10,071 nucleotides of DNA from contig MU070330.1 in assembly GCA_002284615.2 (NCBI GenBank), forward strand, positions 1-10,071, in the 5' to 3' direction. Below the pieces are notes generated by a model. It did not search any database and was not told where the DNA came from. It saw only the letters and a program-made list of their open reading frames with translations. Source of the DNA: Dunaliella salina (taxonomy: Eukaryota; Chlorophyta; Chlorophyceae; Chlamydomonadales; Dunaliellaceae). Of the stretch, positions 1 through 9,389 are shown piece after piece. A program made the translations under genes and the position numbers. Position 1 is the stretch's first letter, and the number at the start of each line of letters is the position of its first letter.

Positions 1-310
1 AAGGAAAGGAAAGGAAAGGAAAGGAAAGGAAAGGAAAGGAAAGGAAAGGAAAGGAAAGGAAAGGAAAGGAAAGGAAAGGAAAGCAAAGCAAAGCAAAGCA
101 AAGCAAAGCAAAGCAAAGAAAAGCAAAGCAAAGCAAAGCAAAGCAAAGCAAAGAAAAGAAAAGAAAAGAAAAGAAAAGAAAAGAAAAGAAAAGAAAAGAA
201 AAGAAAAGAAAAGAAAAGAAATGAAATGAAATGAAATGAAATGAAATGAAATGAAATGAAGAGAAATGAAATGAAATGAAATGAAATGGAAAGAAAAGAA
301 AAAGGAAAAG
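1..310. repeat. Pentanucleotide tandem array with ordered variant blocks
   Basis: A 5-bp period is held without phase slip for about 300 bases. The unit changes in blocks: AAGGA for 16 units (1-80), AAGCA (81-115), a single AAGAA (116-120), AAGCA again (121-150), AAGAA for 14 units (151-220), then ATGAA (221-285) with one GAGAA unit at 261-265, and finally degenerate AAGAA/AAAAG. The block structure indicates local homogenisation, by slippage or unequal exchange, of successive point variants. The array begins at the window edge, so its true length is unknown. No coding role is likely. Confidence 0.97.
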
Positions 311-318
311 AAAAGCAT

Positions 319-339
319 GTAGGCAGAGAATCTCTGCCC
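319..339. repeat. Short palindrome at the array edge (GTAGGCAGAGAA family)
   Basis: GGCAGAGA-A-TCTCTGCC at 322-338 is a perfect 17-nt inverted repeat just past the A-rich pentamer array. A diverged copy (GTAGGCAGAGAAACTCTCCC) lies at 4690-4709, also directly after an AAAAG run. The shared arrangement suggests one edge of a dispersed repeat family rather than chance, but only two copies are visible. Confidence 0.6.
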
Positions 340-1733
340 TTACGCCTTACTGAACTGAATGGGCATGAAGTGTTTTAACAAGCTTCAAGGAACGTCACGG
401 TTGGTGTCCAGAGAACGTCCAAAGTCTTTTTTGCTGATTGCTTCACCACAAATGCTTGATGATGACATTGTACAATTACTTTGTACATTTTTGTGTGGGC
501 ATTACTAACTAAGCAAGGGGGGGACCCCTAAGCAGCGAGCTCAAAGGGGCCTCACCAGAAGGCCCTCAAAACCTACACCAGACACAGCTAGCCTGGGTGA
601 AGGCCACAAACAATTCACATTTTTCAGAAGGCGGCTGATTTTGAAATTGGCTGTGTGTTGATGATAGGACAGTCTCTGCAAGTTTTGCCGCAAAAGAGAG
701 TCAAAGAGCATCTTTGGGGCCTGTTTAGCCCTCTTCTAAGCCTCGTTTGCCGACTAATCCCTCTTTACACAATCTTACCTTTCGTGCAGCTCCTTCTCCT
801 GGCACTGGCCTTCAGCTGCCTCTGCACTCGCCTTTGCTGTTGCCGGTTGCACAAGCATCGCCTCCTTTCCCTGTACACAGATGAAAGTTTAGGGGCTTAT
901 GGCACCATACCCGCAGTTGCAGTAAATGTCCGTAAACAAAAATAAGTAACATGAGGGTCTGATGGCTAAAGGAACCTCCAATTCCTTCATGGGGTTGGGA
1001 ATGGGGCAGAAAACTTTCATTTTCGATGAAGGGCAACTTAAGGTCTGTACGCCACAGAATTAATTTGCTCAAGAACCGTGAGGGGTCCCAGGACAAATCC
1101 AATCTGGTGCCAATCCTTGGATGCTTGTACTTTAAAGACAAACATTTTGTAGAACTAAAATTCTGTCCCGATGCAAATTGGTTTAAACCCATTCACCACT
1201 CTAGATCGTGCAGTGACCCAACATTCTCACACCATGACTAGGCTCAAAACCCGCAGCTCAAGAAATCCAACCAGGAATAACAAAGTGACTTTGCACGTTG
1301 TCTTAATTGGTGTGGATGGCATCATAAACAATGAGCATACAATCACACCTCTTATGAATTTGGGCCTCGCTAAACAAAAAGTTAAGTCACTAGCATCCAA
1401 ACTTAGCCTAACCCTGAGGGACCATGCCATTAGAGATTAACCACTATCATTAACGCTGGACACGCCCTTTGCTTTCAGGGGTCTTCTATGGGGGAGGGAT
1501 GCTGGGCGCGCGGCAGAGGAGGACAGGAGAAGGAAGAGTCCGGGCGTCCAGAGGCATGGCGAGCAGCAACCCTCCAGATCCCAAATAGTTCTGTTCCTGG
1601 CTCTCTTCTAGGCTCGCTGTGTCTAGTGTATATTAAAAAAGCCTTCTGGTGAGGCCTCTAGCTAGCTTTCCAGTTAAGGGACCTTCCCTTAATGCATGCG
1701 GCCTCTGGCTTGCGTATACTTTCCTTTTCTTTT
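340..1733. other. No supportable gene; unannotated interval
   Basis: I see no conserved protein or RNA gene here. A plus-strand open stretch at about 655-945 reads as hydrophobic (for example LLLLALAFSCLC), but the DNA is simply pyrimidine-rich and no convincing splice sites bound it. Open frames on both strands around 812-1440 overlap each other and carry no recognisable motif. 1451-1640 has weakly matching inverted ends (see findings). An ATG at 1556 opens only ten codons before a stop. Confidence 0.5.
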
Positions 1734-1815
1734 TTCCGATGATATGTATATATTTGTGTTACCTACCCCAGAGTTTCCGATGATGTGCTTATATTTCTGT
1801 TACCTACCCCGAAGG
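1734..1815. repeat. Two-copy 41-bp tandem duplication
   Basis: Two adjacent 41-bp copies (1734-1774 and 1775-1815) both begin TTCCGATGAT and end near TTACCTACCCC, with several substitutions between them. A shorter TTCCGAT echo occurs at about 1844. The middle of each copy is AT-rich (TATATTT). No coding or regulatory function is apparent. Confidence 0.85.
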
Positions 1816-2226
1816 AACCTCCACCCTCTCCGATCCACTTGTGTTCCGATCGATAGATCTCTGAGAGCCAGGAATTAGAATTTATAGTTCTAGAAGGGAA
1901 GGACAAAACTGCCAGAGGATCGGCGTCGTTTATTGAATCAGTACGTGAAAGTTCCGTGAATCGTGCTTACTGAGGGATAAATGAAAAAATGAAGCATTGC
2001 GTGTATAGTCGTAGGAGCAGTAAAATCGCAGACATCTTGCAGCAAAGGACAGCTTGGTACAACAGGCCGCACAATGTCTTCTTGAAACCCCTTCGGAGCA
2101 TCAATTATGCAGGGCGCATCAACAATGCAAGGCGCAGGCATGGCACCTGTGCTGCTACTCCCCCTTTGAGCAAACCCATGGGGTTGTGGGCTTTGCAGGC
2201 ACGTTTTCCCTCCTCCTGATGCTAGC
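1816..2226. other. No supportable gene; unannotated interval
   Basis: Open frames occur on both strands between about 1938 and 2290 and overlap without any recognisable domain. The first exons of the membrane-protein gene starting near 2388 could lie here or further upstream, but I could not find an exon with an ATG, a donor of matching phase and consistent composition. Confidence 0.4.
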
Positions 2227-2250
2227 AGCCGTTGTAGCGCTACAACGGCT
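2227..2250. repeat. Perfect 24-bp palindrome with a downstream half-copy
   Basis: AGCCGTTGTAGC is followed immediately by its exact reverse complement GCTACAACGGCT, giving 12-bp arms with no spacer. The arm segment ACAACGGCTCG is repeated at 2267-2277, about 25 bases downstream. This could be a symmetric protein-binding site or an element end; nothing in the sequence decides between them. Confidence 0.85.
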
Positions 2251-2387
2251 CGATACATCGACCGATACAACGGCTCGCTCAATCTAGATCTTTGGCCTGA
2301 TCAGACAGATATCTGCACAGCAGAAAACTTTTCTTCACTCTCACAATTACATAAACTTTCTGCGCCTTCTTGCATCCTCTGCGGTAG

Positions 2388-4371
<1,984 letters not shown>

Positions 4372-4374
4372 TCC

Positions 4375-4440
4375 TGCAGCTTTCTCTTTTTTGCCACAAA
4401 GGCTCAGTGCAGCTCTCTCTTTTTTACCACAAAGGCTTGC
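4375..4440. repeat. 33-bp tandem duplication just after the stop codon
   Basis: Two copies (4375-4407 and 4408-4440) both read TGCAGC, then a CTCTTTTTT tract, then CCACAAAGGCT, with only a few substitutions. The repeat starts three bases after the predicted stop, so it would lie in the 3' untranslated region. Its 33-base period keeps the downstream frame open, but no coding role is evident. Confidence 0.85.
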
Positions 4441-4624
4441 TTAACCAGGACCACTTTATTTCTGATGATGGGCAGCTACGCTCGCACCAGGCACTCGTCT
4501 TCCTTCATACACACGACAGGGCTATCAGCTGTGCACATTTTCTTTCTTTCATTGATAGACTTATTGTTTGCTCCTGTGCTTGCATAGCTGCTGGTGCGGA
4601 GCTTGTGCGGACATAATTCCGAGT

Positions 4625-4629
4625 TGTAA
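4625..4629 (+). terminator. Possible polyadenylation signal TGTAA
   Basis: TGTAA lies about 255 bases after the predicted stop codon. It is the usual poly(A) signal of volvocine and related green algae, normally 10-20 bases before cleavage. The same pentamer occurs elsewhere in the window (for example about 3646 and 5213), so position is the main support. Confidence 0.35.
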
Positions 4630-4660
4630 TGCAAACGCCATGTTCCTTCCATACACTGGA

Positions 4661-4712
4661 GTAGGGAAAGAAAAGAAAAGAAAAATTACGTAGGCAGAGA
4701 AACTCTCCCTAC
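4661..4712. repeat. Second copy of the A-rich/GTAGGCAGAGAA repeat
   Basis: An (AAAAG)n run at about 4667-4685 is followed by GTAGGCAGAGAAACTCTCCC, matching the junction at about 310-339. Outer GTAGGG (4661) and CCCTAC (4706-4711) are also inverted, so the segment could fold back. It is probably part of a dispersed repeat. Confidence 0.55.
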
Positions 4713-5135
4713 ATCAATTAAGGAAAAGAAGACACGTTGGCTCAAAAAAGAGCCGTGTGCCCCCTCCACCACAAGTGGGGGCTCTGTCTGTTATAAAGAG
4801 CTTGGTCTCAAACCTTTGCTCTCAAGCCGAGAGGCTCCAGCCAATTAACAGGCACAGTGGCTTGTTACTTGTGTTCAAGTATTCTGGCAATTTTGACGGC
4901 AGCCTCATAGAGGACTGCCTCCCAATTCATAAAGAAATAAAGAAGAAAGCCCTCGCCAGCAGGGATTCGCTGTAAGGTAGCCTGCATTTGACTTTTTTTG
5001 AGCTGAAAAGAACGGAGCCACCAATAGAAACAACGTGCCTATCTTTCTTGCTAGCAGTCTTGTCAGCAGGCCTTTTTGCCTTTGCTTGCTGCTTGATGAG
5101 CTGCCTTTGCCTGCAAAGCCAGGATGCGTGTTCTT
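4713..5135. other. Intergenic interval with two adjacent hairpins
   Basis: Hairpin 1 (about 4731-4758) pairs ACAC and GGCTC with GAGCC and GTGT around an AAAAAA loop. Hairpin 2 (4759-4782) pairs GCCCCC with GGGGGC, and CCAC with GTGG can pair inside it. The rest has short overlapping open frames on both strands with no recognised motif. Confidence 0.45.
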
Positions 5136-5769
5136 AGAGGTGGGCAACGGGCCCACATTCCTGAAAATATCCTATTCCGCCAATTTTTTGCAAATCTGAC
5201 CAGGCCAACCATTGTAATATAAAAAAACTTTCACCAAAAAATGATGAAAATTGGTTGACCCCGGATCACTCTCCTGGTCTCAGATCACCCTAAATTGGCC
5301 CACAGCTCCACCCTGGGACCGTTTTTCATCCCCAAAATATTTTAATAAGCCTTATATGATATGCTAATATCCTGCATATTCAAAAGTGGGAACGAAGGAG
5401 GTTGAAAATTGACCCTTTTGGCACCCCTTAAGCAAGATTTTCTCTAAAGGAAATGGCTGAGATTCAGCATCTGACCAACCACTGGGTCTTTTTACTCCAT
5501 TTTTTTGCAATGATATTCTTTGGGTTGAAAGACACCAAATCATTAAAAATCACCCAATTCATTACAATGGCTGGTCAGATATGGTGGGTGATTGCTTGAA
5601 AAGTAGGTTCCACGCAGCGTTCGATTAGGAAGGTGCCCCCTCAATTGCAAGACCAAAGCTTGGTGATACACAATATTTGATGCTAAGTTTGAAGATTGTA
5701 ACCTAGGGGGCCTACGATTGGCAAACATTTCAAAAGTACCCTAGTCGAGGCCTTCGTCGCCCACCTCTG
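5136..5769. mobile_element. Non-autonomous hAT-like DNA element
   Basis: The left end reads AGAGGTGGGCAACGGGCC and the right end is its approximate inverse (GGCCTTCGTCGCCCACCTCTG), framing about 630 bases. The ends match the CAGAGGTGGGC-type termini known for many hAT transposons; here the leftmost C appears as T. No transposase reading frame is visible inside, only scattered stops and short AT-rich tracts, so it would rely on an enzyme encoded elsewhere. The hAT-typical 8-bp target duplication is not recognisable (GTGTTCTT on the left, GCATTTTC on the right). The right 22 bases are identical to the right end of the smaller element at 8441-8578, placing both in one family. Confidence 0.6.
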
Positions 5770-6506
5770 GCATTTTCCTGCGGTTTCTAACTTCAAGTTA
5801 GAGAAGTTGTGACGATGTCCGAAGTGTCCAAGAAAAGGGGTCCTGCACTGTAAATTAAACGGACTAGTTTTGGTAGATTTATGATTAACATAGCAACTCA
5901 GCCACTGCCCCTGTCATCCTGGTGACTGAAATAAGATAATATCCTCAAGATCATATCATATATTTCCAGATCTGGTCTCTGGCTGGTTTCTTGGGAGGTT
6001 TCTGTAAGGTTCCTTTGTTTTCTGGACTGGTGACGTCCTGCAAAGGTTCCCACGTGCAACAGTTGACTGGATGATGCGGGCGATGATTGTGGTAATGTGA
6101 TGAGGTGCGTACCTCTGAGGGGTTTTCAGCCGAAGGACCCTCTGCTGCAGCGAGCTCTCTTGCTGGGAGCCATGCTACGAGCACCGGTGGCAAAATGTGG
6201 AGAGTGAGAATCCGCAAGCGAGTGCACCTCCTGTCATGTCAAGAGCGCCGCACCTTTTTTGCGTGTTTGTTTTGCCAGTGGGTCTTTGAGGAGCAGAGGA
6301 AGCGTTCGTCTCCGTGAGCGAGCTGACACCTCTCTTGAACCAATGTCTTAATTCTTTTATACTGCTCCCTGGGGACGAGATAGTTTCGCTATTGATGACT
6401 CTGAGTGACCTACAGTGTGTTTCAACACCCGGATTGATGATTAATTGCAAGAATTAAAGGGGATAGAAACGTGAATGTGAATAATTCCACAGTGATTAAT
6501 CCATAG
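5770..6506. other. No supportable gene; unannotated interval
   Basis: Short overlapping open frames occur on both strands at about 5951-6450. None carries a recognisable motif or plausible intron boundaries. The interval from about 6435 is AT-rich and repeats the string GATTAAT several times. Confidence 0.45.
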
Positions 6507-6542
6507 GTGATTAATTCGTGTGTTCAACTCAGAATTAATCAC
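6507..6542. repeat. 11-bp inverted repeat within a GATTAAT cluster
   Basis: GTGATTAATTC at 6507-6517 is exactly inverted as GAATTAATCAC at 6532-6542, with a 14-base spacer. Related GATTAAT strings occur just upstream at about 6437 and 6494. It could be a paired binding site or the remains of an element; neither is shown. Confidence 0.7.
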
Positions 6543-6801
6543 AAAGAGTTGGAACCGCACCGTTAGACTTACATTGATTACAACAAAATTACAACCCTTA
6601 AGGGTGCAAACTTTGCTCTGGCACAAAACCTGATCAAACTCTCCTCACAAAATCAGCACAAACACACCATTAAGAGCCTACACAGAAAAGGCAAAAACCG
6701 CTGTTAGTAATGGAGTCATATTACACACCAGGGAACTGTATAGTGTACAGTGCACATGTGTGTGTATAAGTTGCAAGCAACTCAACCCATACAAAAGCAA
6801 T
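6543..6801. other. Spacer with no gene seen
   Basis: No open frame of note and no clear repeat apart from a short alternating GTGT stretch near 6757. It ends at the left terminus of the foldback element. Confidence 0.5.
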
Positions 6802-7764
6802 AGTAAAAGTTTACGCTGGACACAACCAGCGTGCAATCAGGAAAGACCCAACAGTCAGCGCTGGCACTCACAGTGAGCCCCACCAACGGAGGCAAGCTAT
6901 AGAGCAGCCAGGCTCATGTGGGTCCGGCGGCCATCCATCCAGCTGCGCTCCTCCTCCTGCAAGCAGCCAATCCAGCAGCCCCCCCCCCAAAAAAAAAACA
7001 CCATTGCTTGAGTTGCTAAATTGGATGGCATTTTAGGTGCTGTTATTTTTGTGAGGGTCTTTACAGCGGATAGTGAAGTTCTTTTGCAGTTTTGTTGGCT
7101 TCGTCTTTGGCTAGGCTAAGTTTGCAGAGGGAATCAAAAGTTCCAGCAGCTACTCCACGTAAGATGGTGTGTACTACATTAGTAATGTGACTTTGTTTTG
7201 CGGTGTCTGCCCCAGAGAGTTTTTGTGCGGTGGCTCTCCATGGTGTGCCTGTGTTGATTTTGTGCAAAGAGGAGAGTTTGTTCAGGCTTGGTGTCAGAGC
7301 ATAGTTCAAGTTCAATAAGGTGGATATCTCTGCCTCTGGGATTCACATCTTGCGGATAATGTTTGGAGTCCCTGCCTTCACGGGGTAGGACTACAATACC
7401 ATCAGGGCGACTGAGTTGCGTGTTTCATAATTGTCGGCATGGGAAAAGCCAGTGTGGAGTGTTTTGTTGGACATTATCAGGACTTACCGACCCATGCACA
7501 ACTGATCTTGGGCCCGTCCGCCGACTTGGCTTAACAAAAGACAAAGCCCACAAAACTGAAACCAAACTCCACTGTCATGCTGTCAAAACCTTGTCCAAAA
7601 ATCAGCAGTATCAAATGCTGTAAAATCTAGCAACCCAACCATTGCTCCCCTCAAACCCCTGGAGGGGCTGCTGTCTGGCCAGGAGAGCGAGGCGCACAGC
7701 TGGAGAGATGGCTGTGCCCCAATGCCCCAATGCACGATGGCTGTGTCCAGCATAAACTTTTGCT
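6802..7764. mobile_element. Foldback DNA element with long imperfect inverted arms
   Basis: The left terminus AGTAAAAGTTTACGCTGGAC matches the inverted right terminus AGCAAAAGTTTATGCTGGAC, and both continue as ACARCCA. The inverted similarity continues well inward: GCCATC-TCCAGCTG, CAGCAGCCCC, ATTGCTTGAGTTGCTA versus ATGGTTGGGTTGCTA, and TTTTGTKGGCTTYGTCTTT. The arms span roughly 6802-7125 and 7508-7764, and the left arm carries an extra segment at about 6841-6925. The spacer at about 7126-7507 shows no transposase. Open frames in the two arms (minus strand about 7061-7315, plus strand about 7363-7623) share a similar segment (LAKDEANKT versus LTKDKAHKT) because the arms are inverted copies. 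A C10-A10 homopolymer junction lies at 6979-6998. No clear target duplication was found and the superfamily is unassigned. Confidence 0.7.
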
Positions 7765-7973
7765 TATTTTGCCATCAGGCTTGCTTTGCTGTGTGAAAGG
7801 AGTTTATTATGTTGGAAACAACCAGCTTAAAGTAAAAGTCTACGCTGGACACAACCAGCGTGCATGAAGGAATGACCCAACAGTCAGCACTGAAACTAAC
7901 AGTGAGCCCCACCAACGAAGGCTAGCCTTAAGTAGCCCAGCTAATGTGGGTCTGACGAGTCGTCGGCCATCCG

Positions 7974-8042
7974 TGTAACACTTGAAAAGGCAATGCCCGG
8001 GATGCAACGGAAGGCACTTGAAGGCCTTAAATGATTGTTACA
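7974..8042 (-). repeat. 3' LTR of the miniature retroelement (minus-strand sense)
   Basis: 69 bp with TGTAACA and TGTTACA ends. Its core, AAAGGCAATGCCCGG then ATGCAACGGAAGGCACTTGA, is shared with the other LTR. The core contains the inverted repeat GGCA-ATGCC. Confidence 0.82.
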
Positions 8043-8059
8043 TTCTCCCCCACCCTCCT
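8043..8059 (-). other. Polypurine tract candidate
   Basis: On the minus strand this reads AGGAGGGTGGGGGAGAA, 16 purines in 17 bases, directly adjoining the LTR at 8042. That is the expected position for the primer of plus-strand DNA synthesis in LTR elements. Confidence 0.65.
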
Positions 8060-8194
8060 GAGCTCGCGTCCTCGTGAGCTGAACACTGCCCCTGCTGCAA
8101 AGGTCTCATGTGTTAGTCACTTGATGAGGGACAGCATACGCGGCCAGTGGTCCAAAGACCTTTGGGAGCACGATGCCAGAGAGTTTTGTCACCA

Positions 8195-8205
8195 GGGATC
8201 GAACC
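8195..8205 (-). promoter_or_regulatory. tRNA-like box B inside the miniature LTR element
   Basis: The minus strand reads GGTTCGATCCC, an exact match to the RNA polymerase III box B consensus GGTTCGANNCC. The flanking CCTGG on each side gives a T-arm-like stem with four of five pairs. A partial box A (TGTTACAGTGGT, about 9 of 12 consensus positions) lies upstream at about 8263-8274, across the LTR junction. Promoter function is inference. Confidence 0.5.
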
Positions 8206-8250
8206 AGGGACCTCATGTGCGCGCGAAGCGCAAAGCATAAGGGGGACCCG

Positions 8251-8268
8251 GATAAGCTTCGCTTACCA
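8251..8268 (-). other. Primer-binding-site candidate
   Basis: On the minus strand TGGTAAGCGAAGC begins one base after the 5' LTR. TGG would pair with the CCA tail of a tRNA primer, and the tRNA would end ...GCTTACCA. Which tRNA this is cannot be decided from the window, and how far the match extends is unknown. Confidence 0.5.
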
Positions 8269-8269
8269 C

Positions 8270-8338
8270 TGTAACACTCGAGAAAAGGCAATGCCCGGTA
8301 TGCAACGGAAGGCACTTGAAGGTTATATGATTGTTACA
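8270..8338 (-). repeat. 5' LTR of the miniature retroelement (minus-strand sense)
   Basis: 69 bp, the same length as its partner. It differs by GGTATG for GGGATG, by TTATATG for CCTTAAATG near one end, and by an extra GA near the other. The ends TGTAACA and TGTTACA are intact. Confidence 0.82.
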
Positions 8339-8440
8339 ATCCGTCCAGCTGCGCGCCTTGCTGTCCTGTAAGCAACCTGCCCTGTAGCCCCCTCCCCCAA
8401 ACCGCCATTGCTTATGTTGCTGAAATGGATGACATTTTAT

Positions 8441-8578
8441 CAGAGGTGGGCGACGAAGGCCCCAAAAAGGGTGCTTTTGAAATGTCCATAGCGCATGTGG
8501 CACACAGTTGGCACTTTTNAAGCTTAGGTGCTATGGATAGCCCATGAACCTTTTTGGGGCCTTCGTCGCCCACCTCTG
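8441..8578. mobile_element. 138-bp hAT-like foldback MITE
   Basis: The first and last 30 bases (8441-8470 and 8549-8578) are a perfect inverted repeat starting CAGAGGTGGGCGACGAAGGC. A further inverted pair CCATAGC (8486-8492) and GCTATGG (8530-8536) lies inside, so almost the whole element can fold back. The termini are of hAT type and match the right end of the 5136-5769 element. It truncates the foldback copy ending at 8440. No 8-bp target duplication is visible (CATTTTAT on the left, GGAAAGTA on the right), which suggests a rearrangement after insertion. One N lies at 8519. Confidence 0.75.
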
Positions 8579-9389
8579 GGAAAGTAGATGCATCTAAGCC
8601 TGACACGGGCAATGCAAGACAGAAGTAGGATTTTCAGATTAGTGAGCTGTAGTTAGTATTACCTATAGCTCACTTCCTCGTGCAACTTTATCGTGCATAG
8701 CCTGTGAAGCCTGGTAACCATGATATAACCATGATATGATACCTGATGATCCTGCAACGCCGTCACAATCTGTATGAACAGCGCTGATCCCAGGGGTCAC
8801 AATCAAAAGCGGACTACTTCCCATCGTTGGATCGTTTCTCCTTTGATCTAGCTATTATCACTTGACTTCTAATATCACTATTAGTGCTGAGGCTGCACCT
8901 TACAAAGCCCCTATAGATACCTTCATTTGGATCTAGAAAGACATGTGCAGCGGAATATTTCCTGTTTCAGGCTGAGGGACATGATGGGAGCAAAGAGGGC
9001 TTGTTGGCAGGATGGTGTGAATTGTGATCTTTGTAATTTACAATTGGTAATTGTGCAAGTATCTGCCCTTCAAGACAAGTATGCTTATCTCTTCTTTGAG
9101 GTTTTTTTCTCAGACAAGACTTTCCCTTGGACCAACTGGTTTTCATTATTCCAAGGTTGGCAATGGGGACATTCGTCACTTTTTCCAGCAACATTCGAAT
9201 CAATCGTGTTTTTTCCTTTCTGAGATCTTGAACGTCTATTGTGTGGCAATGCCCCAGGCTGAGCAGTCAAAAGATCTGGCTGAAGGCCAAAACCCAACAA
9301 GACAAGTAAGGTCGCCTGCGGATCACAAAAGAATGGGGCGGAGCCTGTGCTTCCCTTACACCTGAATACGGTTTACACCTCAACCTTTG
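8579..9389. other. No supportable gene; unannotated interval
   Basis: Both strands carry short open frames at about 8927-9365 with no recognised domain, no consistent splice sites and no composition distinct from the surroundings. ATGATATAACCATGATATGAT at about 8719-8739 is a small local duplication. Confidence 0.45.

Larger units (their letters stand above)
7974..8338 (-). mobile_element. Miniature LTR retroelement (TRIM-like), minus-strand oriented
   Basis: Two direct repeats of exactly 69 bp (7974-8042 and 8270-8338) both start TGTAACA and end TGTTACA, the TG...CA form of LTRs, with a few substitutions and two 2-base indels between them. ATCCG flanks the element on both sides (7969-7973 and 8339-8343), a perfect 5-bp target duplication. 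The interrupted host repeat rejoins cleanly across the insertion. Read on the minus strand, TGGTAAGCGAAGC starts one base after the 5' LTR and fits a primer-binding site for a tRNA ending in ACCA. AGGAGGGTGGGGGAGAA abuts the 3' LTR and fits a polypurine tract. The 227-bp interior has no gag or pol and would need proteins supplied in trans. These features match terminal-repeat retrotransposons in miniature (TRIMs). The LTRs are shorter than the one or two hundred bases common in plant TRIMs. The priming tRNA is not identified. Confidence 0.82.
7831..8440. mobile_element. Second, truncated copy of the foldback element's left arm, with a nested insertion
   Basis: 7831-7968 repeats the left arm of the 6802-7764 element (AGTAAAAGT, TACGCTGGACACAACCAGCG, GACCCAACAGTCAGC, CAGTGAGCCCCACCAACG, then CGGCCATCC). 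After a 365-bp insertion plus its target duplication, the homology resumes at 8344 with TCCAGCTGCGC, then CCCCAAACCGCCATTGCTT and TTGCTGAAATGGATGACATTTT. It stops at about 8440, exactly where the hAT-like element at 8441 begins. No right arm follows, so this copy is truncated. It lies about 66 bases after the complete copy in the same orientation. Confidence 0.75.

Noticed and set aside
655..945. Hydrophobic 96-codon open frame as a possible upstream exon of the membrane gene
   Set aside because: The DNA is pyrimidine-rich, no donor or acceptor of matching phase bounds it, and the distance to 2388 is large. It cannot be excluded, but it is not supported.
812..1440. Several overlapping open frames on both strands
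   Set aside because: They mutually overlap, have no recognised motif and lack splice or start context.
7061..7623. Paired open frames in the two arms of the foldback element sharing a Lys-rich segment
   Set aside because: The similarity follows from the arms being inverted copies. The frames have different ends and no transposase motif.
8195..8274. A functional tRNA gene on the minus strand
   Set aside because: Box B is good, but no acceptor stem or clear anticodon arm can be drawn and box A is weak.
8147..8371. Open frame containing SPGIEPGTS, which resembles peptides annotated in many databases
   Set aside because: This peptide is the translation of a reversed tRNA box B (GGGATCGAACC), so it marks a tRNA-like sequence rather than a protein.
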